From NCBI GenBank assembly GCA_900545605.1, contig UQZL01000055.1, positions 1-6,535 of the forward strand: DNA of 6,535 nucleotides. The letters run 5' to 3'. Below are positions 1-5,988 of the stretch, one piece after another. The notes under the pieces are model-generated. The model had not been told where the DNA came from, did not search any database, and was given only the letters and a program-made list of their open reading frames with translations. Positions within the stretch are counted from its first letter, which is position 1. Each line of letters begins with the position of its first letter. The position numbers and the translations under genes were made by a program. The DNA is from an uncultured Collinsella sp. GTDB lineage: Bacteria; Actinomycetota; Coriobacteriia; Coriobacteriales; Coriobacteriaceae.

Positions 1-342
1 GCCGCCGCACTGGTGCAGATGCTCGGCGGCACGCCCGAGCAGGCGCTCGACGCCAGTTCCATCGCGCTGAGCAACCTGCTGGGCCTGGTCTGCGATCCTG
101 TAGGCGGCCTCGTGGAGGTGCCCTGCCAAAACCGTAACGCCATCGGCGTGGCTGCGGCCTTTAGCTCGGCACAACTCGCCCTCGCCGGCATTAAGAGCCT
201 GGTACCGTTTGACCAGATGGCACACGTCATGCTCTCGGTGGGCCACGCTTTACCGGCCACGCTGCGCGAGACGGCAAAGGGTGGCATCGCGCAGGCTCCG
301 GCCGCACTTTCGGCCTGTGCAAAATGCGGTGTGTGCGGATAG
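1..342 (+). CDS. sdaA: L-serine dehydratase, iron-sulfur type, alpha region (3' part)
   Basis: This is the C-terminal 113 residues of a [4Fe-4S] L-serine ammonia-lyase, the cytoplasmic enzyme that converts L-serine to pyruvate and ammonia. The frame is open from base 1 and ends at TAG (340-342), so the 5' part lies outside the window. The diagnostic stretch is LVCDPVGGLVEVPCQNRNA: its two cysteines, at visible residues 31 and 42, are 11 residues apart, the spacing of two cluster ligands in characterised bacterial type 2 serine dehydratases. The third ligand should lie about 40 residues upstream, off the window. The C-terminus ends CAKCGVCG, a C-x2-C-x2-C group at residues 106, 109 and 112; in characterised homologues a C-terminal cysteine folds back into the active site. 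Whether the beta domain is fused or encoded separately cannot be seen. The family call is firm; the symbol is less so (sdaA versus sdaAA). Confidence 0.93.
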   Translation, partial: AAALVQMLGGTPEQALDASSIALSNLLGLVCDPVGGLVEVPCQNRNAIGVAAAFSSAQLALAGIKSLVPFDQMAHVMLSVGHALPATLRETAKGGIAQAPAALSACAKCGVCG

Positions 343-360
343 CGGCAAAGAACGACTCAA

Positions 361-387
361 AGGTGGGACAAATGTCCCACCTCTTTT
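361..387 (+). terminator. Hairpin terminator after the serine dehydratase
   Basis: AGGTGGGACA (361-370) and TGTCCCACCT (373-382) are perfect 10-base inverted repeats separated by only AA, so in RNA this would be a 9-bp stem with a 4-base loop. It is followed by CTTTT (383-387). It begins 18 bases after the serine dehydratase stop codon and lies upstream of the next promoter, as expected for an intrinsic terminator. The T tract is short. Flanking TCAAA and TTTTGA also pair partly, so the element may work in both directions. Confidence 0.7.
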
Positions 388-405
388 GAATGCCACCGTT
401 TCCGT

Positions 406-434
406 ACCACAAACAGCAGGGCAATCGCTATAAT
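406..434 (+). promoter_or_regulatory. Probable promoter of the L,D-transpeptidase gene
   Basis: A perfect sigma70-type -10 hexamer, TATAAT, lies at 429-434. At the ideal 17-base spacing the -35 position (406-411) reads ACCACA, matching only the last three bases of TTGACA. There is no TG extended -10. Transcription would start near 441, leaving a leader of about 50 bases before the ATG at 492. It lies just after the terminator, so the gene probably has its own transcript. The weak -35 suggests modest basal strength or an activator. Confidence 0.5.
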
Positions 435-475
435 GCAAGCCCAGTAAAAACACGATGAACCGCAAGGCGAAAATC

Positions 476-481
476 GAAGGA
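476..481 (+). promoter_or_regulatory. Ribosome binding site that decides the transpeptidase start
   Basis: GAAGGA at 476-481 is the only Shine-Dalgarno-like sequence here. It is 1 base from the in-frame ATG at 483, which is too close, and 10 bases from the in-frame ATG at 492, which is acceptable. This favours the second ATG. Confidence 0.6.
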
Positions 482-491
482 TATGCATACG

Positions 492-2225
492 ATGTCGCAA
501 AACGATCGAACTCAACTGATTCCCGATCCGCAGCAGCCGAGCAGGCACACCGGCGGCGTTCAGTCGCCGCGTCCTATCGCGCCGAGCCACGGTCAGCAGC
601 GTAGTGCAGCAAACGCTTCCCAACGCCCGAACCAACAGCGACAGCAGCGTCAACAACGTCAGCAGCGCCAGGCAAATGGCAATGCGCCCAAGCAGCCCCC
701 CACGCACGCTCGAGGCGATCGCGGCCCCGCACGCAAACCCGCCGAGAACAATAAGTCGGGCAAAAAGACGACGCTCTTTGTCGTTCTGGGTCTTATCGTC
801 ATTGTCTATATCGTAGGCGTTGTAGCGTTTTCGCAGGTAGCCTACCCCAACACCACTATCGCCGGCGTCGATGTCTCGTTCTCCAACGCTTCGTCTGCCG
901 CCACCAAGGTCAACTCGGCTTGGAAGCACTATAAGCTCACCGTGACAGGCGATGATTTTAGCTGGACCTATCAGCCCGAGTCCGATGAGCCCATTGTCGA
1001 CGGCGAAGCTGCCGCAAAAGAGATTATCAGCCGCAACGAAGCCATTGTATGGCCGGTTCGCCTTGTAGAATCCTTAAGCGGCAAGACCAAAACAACCGCT
1101 ACCTCCAACGAAGTAGATCTTGATCAAGACGTCGACCTGTCCATGCTCTCCGACACCTTTGACCAAAAGCAGTTTGAGAAGGATCTGGGCGCCGCCATCG
1201 ACGAGTTTAACGAGGGGCGTTCGGGCGCGTTCGAGGCCAATAGCTCCTATGACGAGCAGGCCGGCAAGTTTACCGTCGAGAAGGCGCGCTCCAACGAAAA
1301 ACTCAACCGCGAGCATGTCATTAAGTATGCCGAGCTCGAGCTTGCCTCGCTGGCCGAGACCGTAGATCTTTCCAAGCTCGGCAACGATGCCTATGAGCCG
1401 CTCAATGGAACGCTGACCGATGATCAGATTCAGGCCGCATGCGATGCCGCCAACAACTTCTTGGGCGTCAACGTGACCCTCAAGCTCAACGGCGAGGATG
1501 CCGGCAAGGTTGATGGCGGCTCCGTGTTGCAGTGGATCAGCTTTGCCGATCCGGCCAACCCCACGCTCGATACGTCGCAGATCAGCAGCTGGGCAGCCGA
1601 GCTCGCCAACGGCTTTAATACCGTGGGCTCCACTCGCTGGTGGACGCGCGCCGATGGCAAGCAGTGCGCCGTCGAAGGCGGCGACTTTGGTTGGTCCATC
1701 GACAGTACCTCGCTCGCCAAGCAGGTCGAAGACGCCATTAACAACAAGCAGACCGGCGAAATCGAGATCAAGTACTCCCAGAAGGCCGACACCTTTACCG
1801 CAAAGGGAGAGCCCGACTGGAAGGCGTATATCGACGTCGACCTGTCCGAGCAGCACGCGCGCTACTATGACGAGAACGGTAATATCGTTTGGGAGGCCAA
1901 CTTTATTTCCGGCAAACCGGGCGAAGACGCCACCCCCGAGGGCGTGTGGCAGATCAACAGCAACGACGGCGGCAGCACCCTGATCGGAGCCAAGGACCCC
2001 GAGACCGGTAAGCCCAAATACGAGAGCCCGGTGAGCTACTGGATGCCGTTCGAGGGCAATATGATCGGCTTCCACGATGCCACCTGGCAAAACGACAAGA
2101 GCTTCGATAACGCCGAGTCGTACAAGTGGTGCGGCAGCCACGGTTGCATCAACCTGCGCCTGGCAGACGCCAAGGCACTTCACGACTGCATCAAAGTCGG
2201 CCTGTGCGTGGTTGTCCACTCGTAG
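492..2225 (+). CDS. Membrane-anchored L,D-transpeptidase with PG-binding domains and YkuD catalytic domain
   Basis: This is a 577-residue cell-wall enzyme, numbered from the ATG at 492; an ATG at 483 would add three residues. Residues 1-93 are a hydrophilic, basic, Pro/Gln-rich tail that contains four exact QQR repeats (48-59). A single transmembrane helix at about 94-115, preceded by KSGKK, anchors it with the rest outside. Residues of about 118-440 resemble the repeated PG-binding type 4 domains found with Gram-positive L,D-transpeptidases. The YkuD domain covers about 446-577, with a conserved histidine in GFHDATW (H528) and the catalytic motif SHGCINLR (nucleophile C552). Such enzymes form 3-3 cross-links between diaminopimelate residues, or attach other acceptors, through an acyl-enzyme at the cysteine. 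An extra cysteine (C547) lies five residues before C552, and the H528-to-SHGC segment is slightly long. The gene appears monocistronic. The family call is firm; the exact reaction is inferred. Confidence 0.93.
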   Translation: MSQNDRTQLIPDPQQPSRHTGGVQSPRPIAPSHGQQRSAANASQRPNQQRQQRQQRQQRQANGNAPKQPPTHARGDRGPARKPAENNKSGKKTTLFVVLGLIVIVYIVGVVAFSQVAYPNTTIAGVDVSFSNASSAATKVNSAWKHYKLTVTGDDFSWTYQPESDEPIVDGEAAAKEIISRNEAIVWPVRLVESLSGKTKTTATSNEVDLDQDVDLSMLSDTFDQKQFEKDLGAAIDEFNEGRSGAFEANSSYDEQAGKFTVEKARSNEKLNREHVIKYAELELASLAETVDLSKLGNDAYEPLNGTLTDDQIQAACDAANNFLGVNVTLKLNGEDAGKVDGGSVLQWISFADPANPTLDTSQISSWAAELANGFNTVGSTRWWTRADGKQCAVEGGDFGWSIDSTSLAKQVEDAINNKQTGEIEIKYSQKADTFTAKGEPDWKAYIDVDLSEQHARYYDENGNIVWEANFISGKPGEDATPEGVWQINSNDGGSTLIGAKDPETGKPKYESPVSYWMPFEGNMIGFHDATWQNDKSFDNAESYKWCGSHGCINLRLADAKALHDCIKVGLCVVVHS

Positions 2226-2293
2226 TGCAACGCGCGCATTCCTACAACGTGGAACCGCTGCGACCAATCTAACAGTTCCGAAAGAAACCGTCC

Positions 2294-2327
2294 TATGCGC
2301 CCGCCCCAACCGGTGGGCGCATATAAT
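2294..2327 (+). promoter_or_regulatory. 12-bp dyad overlapping a TATAAT box upstream of the exporter operon
   Basis: The left arm TATGCGCCCGCC (2294-2305) pairs with GGTGGGCGCATA (2312-2323) across a 6-base loop, giving 12 pairs of which one is G-T. The right arm runs into TATAAT (2322-2327), 19 bases before the AAAGGAG ribosome binding site. No -35 hexamer is visible at 17 bases, because the dyad occupies that space. It could be a promoter with an operator over its -10 region, or a terminator/attenuator for the upstream gene. The A/T stretch after the stem is not a good T tract, so I prefer the regulatory reading. Confidence 0.45.
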
Positions 2328-2345
2328 TATCGAGGTTCTTTCTAT

Positions 2346-2352
2346 AAAGGAG
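2346..2352 (+). promoter_or_regulatory. Strong ribosome binding site fixing the adaptor gene start
   Basis: AAAGGAG at 2346-2352 lies 5 bases before the ATG at 2358. The same frame is open back to an ATG at 2295, but that codon has no ribosome binding site and falls inside the dyad, so 2358 is the start. Confidence 0.85.
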
Positions 2353-2357
2353 ACGCT

Positions 2358-3794
2358 ATGCCGAATGTCCCCACGATCACCCCGGGCCCAGATGATACCG
2401 AGCACACGCCCGAAGGTGCCACCGAAACGATTCCTCTGATTACAAACGTACATGCCGACAAGCAGAGCGGACGAACGAACGATACGGCCGAGATTTCCGA
2501 TGAAGAAGCATATGCCAAGCTCAAGGCAAAACGTGCCGAACGTCGACGCAAAAAGCTGATTCGACGCGGTATTGCCGCCGGCGTCGTGGGTGCCATCGCG
2601 CTCATTGCCATTGTCGCAACCCTTGTTATCAATGCGCAGCCACAGGGCGCTAGCGGTCCCGTGACCGACATGGTGTCCGAGGGCACGTTTACCACAACGG
2701 TCGAGGCGAAAGGCCAGCTCAAACCCATTTCGTCCTCAGTGGTCTCCCCTTCTGTCGACGGCACGGTCGATTCGATCAACGTGCAGGCAGGCCAATCCGT
2801 CAACGAGGGCGACGTGCTTATGACCATTAAAAACGACGAGCTCGATCGCAACGTTGCCGAGGCGCAGCGTGCAGTTGCAGCCGCCCAGGAAGACCTCGCC
2901 AACGCACAGAAAGCCGCAGCCGCCGCGCAGGCCACCCCAACGACGGACGTCGATGGAGCTTCCGCAGCGGCTGGTGTCTCCGCGGCATCAGCGGACACGA
3001 ACGCCGTATCGGCCGCGCAGCGCAGCCTCGCATCGGCCCAGGCAAACCTCGACCAGGCGAACGCCAAGGCCGCCAGTCGCACGGTCACGGCCCCGAGCTC
3101 GGGTAGCATCGTGGAGCTCAACGCCAAGGTGGGCGCCACGGTAACAGGCGGCATGATCATGGGCGAAAGCGATACGAGCGGCGGCAAGCAGTGCATGCAG
3201 ATCGCCGACCTATCCAAGATGAAGGTAACCGTGCAGGTGGGCGAAAAGGACATCGCCAAGATCGCCGTTGGACAGAGCGCCAACGTCACGTATCCCGCGT
3301 TTCCCGATATCGTGAGCCAGGGCACCGTCACGGCTATCGCGTCGGTGGCAAACTCCGATGCCGCCAACGGTGGCGGCGGCAGCGTAACCTTTAACGTCGA
3401 CATCCTCATCGAGGCGCCCGACGCGCGCCTGAAGCCGGGCATGACGGCCGAGGTATCGGTGGTGACCGAGCAGCTCGACGACGTGGTGATGGTGCCGACG
3501 ATGGCGCTCATGACCGAAGACGGCGAACACTATTACGTCAACGTGGCAACCGATGACGAGGGAAAGCAAACCCATCGCGTGAAGGTGGCCGTCGTGACGC
3601 AAAACGACAACGAAGCCGTAGTCGGCAAGACACAGGTCAAGCGCGACGACCAGGGCAACGAGATCAACCCCAACGTGCCGGTTACCAAGCTGCGCGATGG
3701 CGACACGCTCGTCATGGACACCGGAGCGGACGCAACGGCTGACGGCGGCTACAGCGCGGATTCGGGCAGTATGTCTGCCGATGAGGACATGTAA
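2358..3794 (+). CDS. MacA/HlyD-type adaptor (membrane fusion) protein of an ABC exporter
   Basis: This is a 478-residue adaptor subunit for the ATPase and permease encoded just downstream. Residues 1-70 are cytoplasmic and end in a very basic run (KLKAKRAERRRKKLIRR). One transmembrane helix follows at about 71-92. Outside the membrane come a first lipoyl half-motif (about 124-160, with VDSINVQAGQSVNEGDVLM), an Ala/Gln-rich coiled-coil hairpin (about 161-238) broken by a flexible Thr/Ser/Ala linker (about 192-214), and a second lipoyl half (about 241-283, TAPSSGSIVELNAKVGATV). A beta-barrel domain (about 287-370) and a membrane-proximal domain (about 375-455) follow, then an acidic Gly/Ser/Asp tail to the end. 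The hairpin is short, as expected where there is no outer-membrane channel to reach. The stop codon overlaps the ATPase start by one base. The substrate cannot be read from the sequence; antimicrobial peptides, lipids and macrolides are known for relatives. Confidence 0.9.
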   Translation: MPNVPTITPGPDDTEHTPEGATETIPLITNVHADKQSGRTNDTAEISDEEAYAKLKAKRAERRRKKLIRRGIAAGVVGAIALIAIVATLVINAQPQGASGPVTDMVSEGTFTTTVEAKGQLKPISSSVVSPSVDGTVDSINVQAGQSVNEGDVLMTIKNDELDRNVAEAQRAVAAAQEDLANAQKAAAAAQATPTTDVDGASAAAGVSAASADTNAVSAAQRSLASAQANLDQANAKAASRTVTAPSSGSIVELNAKVGATVTGGMIMGESDTSGGKQCMQIADLSKMKVTVQVGEKDIAKIAVGQSANVTYPAFPDIVSQGTVTAIASVANSDAANGGGGSVTFNVDILIEAPDARLKPGMTAEVSVVTEQLDDVVMVPTMALMTEDGEHYYVNVATDDEGKQTHRVKVAVVTQNDNEAVVGKTQVKRDDQGNEINPNVPVTKLRDGDTLVMDTGADATADGGYSADSGSMSADEDM

Positions 3795-4567
3795 TGCGTC
3801 CCGTTATCGACATCCGCAACGTGCACCGCATCTTTGTGAGCGAGGCAGGTTGCGCCCATATCCTGCACAACGTGAGCCTGGCGGTAAATCCCGGTGAGTT
3901 CGTGGCCATTACCGGCCCCTCGGGCTCGGGCAAGTCGACGCTCATGAACATCCTCGGCTGCTTGGGTAAGCCGACGGCGGGCGACTACTACCTGCAAGGG
4001 CTCAACGTGGCCGAACTCGATGATGACGAGCTGACCGAAGTCCGCGCCCTGAGCATTGGCTTTGTCTTTCAGAGCTTCAACCTGCTGCCGCGCCTGTCGG
4101 TTATCGAAAACGTCATGCTGCCGCTGGCCTACACCAATGTGCCCCGTAGCCAGCGCGAAATGCGCGCCGTGCACGCGCTGCAGGCCGTCACGCTACCGGT
4201 CGACCACTGGGACCACCGCATATCCGAGCTCTCGGGCGGCCAGATGCAGCGCGTCGCAATCGCGCGCGCCCTCGTCAATGACCCGCCCATCATTCTGGCC
4301 GACGAGCCGACGGGAAACCTGGACTCCGCTACCGGAGCGCTTGTGATGGAGACCTTCCATAAGCTCCAGAAGCGCGGCAAAACCATCGTGCTTATCACAC
4401 ACGACCCCGGCATCGCCGCCGAGGCCGACCGTGCCGTGACCATCCGCGACGGTCGCATTCACGACGGCGCGTATATTCCACATGCACCGCGGACCCTGCG
4501 CAGCGCCGTAGATAGCCTGCCCATGATTTCCGCCTCCGCCAACCCGCCGAAAGGAGAGATGGCATGA
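3794..4567 (+). CDS. ABC transporter ATP-binding protein, LolD/MacB-type
   Basis: This is a 257-residue cytoplasmic ATPase that would power the exporter. All nucleotide-binding motifs are intact: Walker A GPSGSGKST (41-49), Q-loop glutamine in FVFQSFNLLP (Q93), signature LSGGQ (146-150), Walker B IILADE (166-171) followed by PTGNLDS, and switch histidine in ITHD (H203). NLLPRLSVIENVMLPL is typical of the LolD/MacB/FtsE-like group that works with FtsX-type permeases by mechanotransmission. The start ATG shares its A with the stop codon of the adaptor gene, and GAGGA (3783-3787) lies 6 bases upstream, so translation is probably coupled. About 25 residues after the usual end of the fold (PHAPRTLRSAVDSL onward) form a tail without a recognised motif. 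The ATPase is a separate protein, whereas Gram-negative MacB fuses it to the permease. Confidence 0.95.
   Translation: MRPVIDIRNVHRIFVSEAGCAHILHNVSLAVNPGEFVAITGPSGSGKSTLMNILGCLGKPTAGDYYLQGLNVAELDDDELTEVRALSIGFVFQSFNLLPRLSVIENVMLPLAYTNVPRSQREMRAVHALQAVTLPVDHWDHRISELSGGQMQRVAIARALVNDPPIILADEPTGNLDSATGALVMETFHKLQKRGKTIVLITHDPGIAAEADRAVTIRDGRIHDGAYIPHAPRTLRSAVDSLPMISASANPPKGEMA
4551..4556 (+). promoter_or_regulatory. Ribosome binding site of the permease gene, inside the ATPase gene
   Basis: AAGGAG at 4551-4556 lies within the last ATPase codons (encoding PPKGE), 7 bases before the permease ATG at 4564. It supports the ATGA overlap start. Confidence 0.8.
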
Positions 4568-5778
4568 GCGCCCGCGATCTCATCCAGGAAGCCCTTCACT
4601 CGCTCGAGGCCAACAAGGGGCGCAGCCTGCTCACCATCCTGGGCATTGTCATCGGCATCGCCTCGGTTATCGCCATGACCTCACTCATCGGCGGCATCCA
4701 AAACACCCTGGTCAACAGCCTGGGCCTCAATGCGGCACGCATGGTGCAAATCTATTCGTCGCAAGAACTCACCGAGTCGGACATCGAGAAGCTTCAAAAA
4801 CTAGTGCCGCAGATAGAGCAGATCGGCATTGTCGACAGCGCGTACACCGAGTACAAGACCGGCGATAAAAGCTATACCGTCATGGCGCAGGGCGTCGATA
4901 GCGACATGCTCGACGCGGTGGGGGCCGGCAAGCTCGTTGCGGGGCGTACCTATTCCCAGGCCGAGTCTCAATCAGGCTCGCGCGTGGCGCTCATCAGCCG
5001 CGGCGGCGCCGATCAGCTTTACGGCAACGAACAGGACGCGGTAGGCAAGACTATTAAGGTCTCCAACGGCGAGGTGCAGATTGTCGGCGTTATCGACGGC
5101 GGCAACGACTCCATGGGCTCGCTCACGCTGTATATGCCACGCGAAACCATCTCCGGGCTGTTTGGCGACGAGAATCCTTCATTCCCCAGCGTGACGGCAC
5201 TTGCCGCCGAGGGCACGGACATGGATGAGCTCTGCAAAACTATCGAGTCCAAAGTGCGCGCGATGAAGGGCATCGCGGAGGATGATGAGTACGACAGTGT
5301 ATCGGCGACATCCATGAAAAGCGCCATCGATGCACTCAACTCCTTTATGGGCGCGTTCTCGCTCATCATGGGTGCTGTCGCCAGCATCTCACTGCTTGTC
5401 GGCGGTATCGGCATTATGAACATGATGCTCACCAACGTGACTGAACGCATTCGCGAGATCGGCATCCGCCGCGCTCTGGGCGCCAGTCGTCGCGATATCA
5501 CCGCACAGTTTTTGGCCGAGTCTTCGGCGCTGTGCGTCACCGGTGGACTGTTGGGTGTCCTGATTGGCTATCTGCTGGCATGGGGTCTCACGTTCTTTGC
5601 CGCAAGCTCGGGCATCATGAGCGAGTTTGGAGCTACCGGGACGATCACGCCAAGCTTCTCCATTACGACAGTGTTGAGCGCGTTTGCCGTATCGGTCGGC
5701 ATCGGCGTAATCTTTGGCTTCTATCCCGCTCGCCGCGCAGCAAAGCTCGACCCGGTGGAGTGCCTACGCTACCAGTAA
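4564..5778 (+). CDS. FtsX/MacB-type ABC transporter permease
   Basis: This is a 404-residue membrane subunit of the exporter. Its topology is the usual four-helix MacB plan: TM1 at about 21-41 (after a short amphipathic start, MSARDLIQEALHSL), a large extracellular domain at about 42-260 of the MacB_PCD type, then TM2 (about 263-288), TM3 (about 322-346) and TM4 (about 366-386). Family hallmarks are TNVTERIREIGIRRALGAS (290-308), the cytoplasmic loop that couples to the ATPase, and the C-terminal GFYPARRAAKLDPVECLRY. The length matches stand-alone MacB-type permeases. The start overlaps the ATPase stop in an ATGA and has its own ribosome binding site, so this is the third gene of one operon. 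It would pair as a dimer with an ATPase dimer and the adaptor ring. No sensor kinase or regulator gene lies beside it here, so its inducer is unknown. Confidence 0.94.
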   Translation: MSARDLIQEALHSLEANKGRSLLTILGIVIGIASVIAMTSLIGGIQNTLVNSLGLNAARMVQIYSSQELTESDIEKLQKLVPQIEQIGIVDSAYTEYKTGDKSYTVMAQGVDSDMLDAVGAGKLVAGRTYSQAESQSGSRVALISRGGADQLYGNEQDAVGKTIKVSNGEVQIVGVIDGGNDSMGSLTLYMPRETISGLFGDENPSFPSVTALAAEGTDMDELCKTIESKVRAMKGIAEDDEYDSVSATSMKSAIDALNSFMGAFSLIMGAVASISLLVGGIGIMNMMLTNVTERIREIGIRRALGASRRDITAQFLAESSALCVTGGLLGVLIGYLLAWGLTFFAASSGIMSEFGATGTITPSFSITTVLSAFAVSVGIGVIFGFYPARRAAKLDPVECLRYQ

Positions 5779-5786
5779 GCCACCAC

Positions 5787-5863
5787 CAACAAGTTGCGGT
5801 GAATTAGGGACTGAATATGCTATCTAGCAGCAAAAACAGACACTATTTCACCGCAACTTGTTG
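5787..5863. repeat. 77-base interrupted palindrome in the convergent gap
   Basis: CAACAAGTTGCGGTGAA (5787-5803) has its exact 17-base reverse complement at 5847-5863. Allowing three mismatches (5804/5846, 5808/5842, 5810/5840), the arms extend inward to 27 bases each (5787-5813 with 5837-5863, 24 pairs). The centre has a further small dyad, TGCTA-TC-TAGCA (5818-5829). The element starts 9 bases after the permease stop and no T tract follows either arm, so it is not a standard terminator. Transcribed from either side it would form a long hairpin that could protect 3' ends or stop RNA polymerase. Its shape also fits a small dispersed palindromic element (REP/MITE-like), but copy number cannot be judged from one window. 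Confidence 0.85.
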
Positions 5864-5885
5864 AAGGGCTGCTTGCGCCAGTTCC

Positions 5886-5939
5886 GGGCTCGTCCTCGAG
5901 CTATTGGCGGATGGCAGGCTTGTACGGGTCGAGCTTGCT
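5886..5939 (-). pseudogene. Possible short relic of an IS21-type IstA transposase
   Basis: Read on the - strand, 5939-5904 encodes SKLDPYKPAIRQ, then a TAG (5903-5901), then in the same frame LEDEP (5900-5886). From memory, this resembles the conserved N-terminal-half motif (S)KLDPYKPxIxxxLExD of IS21-family IstA proteins. No start codon, ribosome binding site or longer homologous stretch supports a living gene, and the rest of the 5864-5988 gap is G+C-rich without recognisable coding. A chance match over 17 residues remains possible. Confidence 0.3.
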
Positions 5940-5988
5940 CGGGGCGCTCCTCCTCGCGGGCGGGAGGGCGCGCAGGCGCGGCGAGCGC

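Noticed and set aside
357..929. A 190-codon open frame on the - strand over the start of the transpeptidase gene
   Set aside because: It is antisense to the well-supported N-terminus and membrane helix of the transpeptidase and shows no family motif.
2250..2279. GGAAC...GTTCC inverted repeat after the transpeptidase stop
   Set aside because: It has only five pairs around a loop of about 19 bases and no T tract, so it is too weak to call a terminator.
2295..2357. N-terminal extension of the adaptor protein from the ATG at 2295
   Set aside because: It has no ribosome binding site, lies inside the dyad and promoter region, and would place the strong AAAGGAG within the coding sequence.
1074..2453. 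A 459-codon open frame on the - strand
   Set aside because: It mirrors the transpeptidase ectodomain, spans an intergenic gap, and has repetitive Val/Gly/Leu composition typical of an antisense shadow in G+C-rich DNA.
2342..3511. A 389-codon open frame on the - strand
   Set aside because: It is antisense to the adaptor gene. Its Ala/Ser/Thr-rich sequence arises from the complement of the alanine-rich coiled coil.
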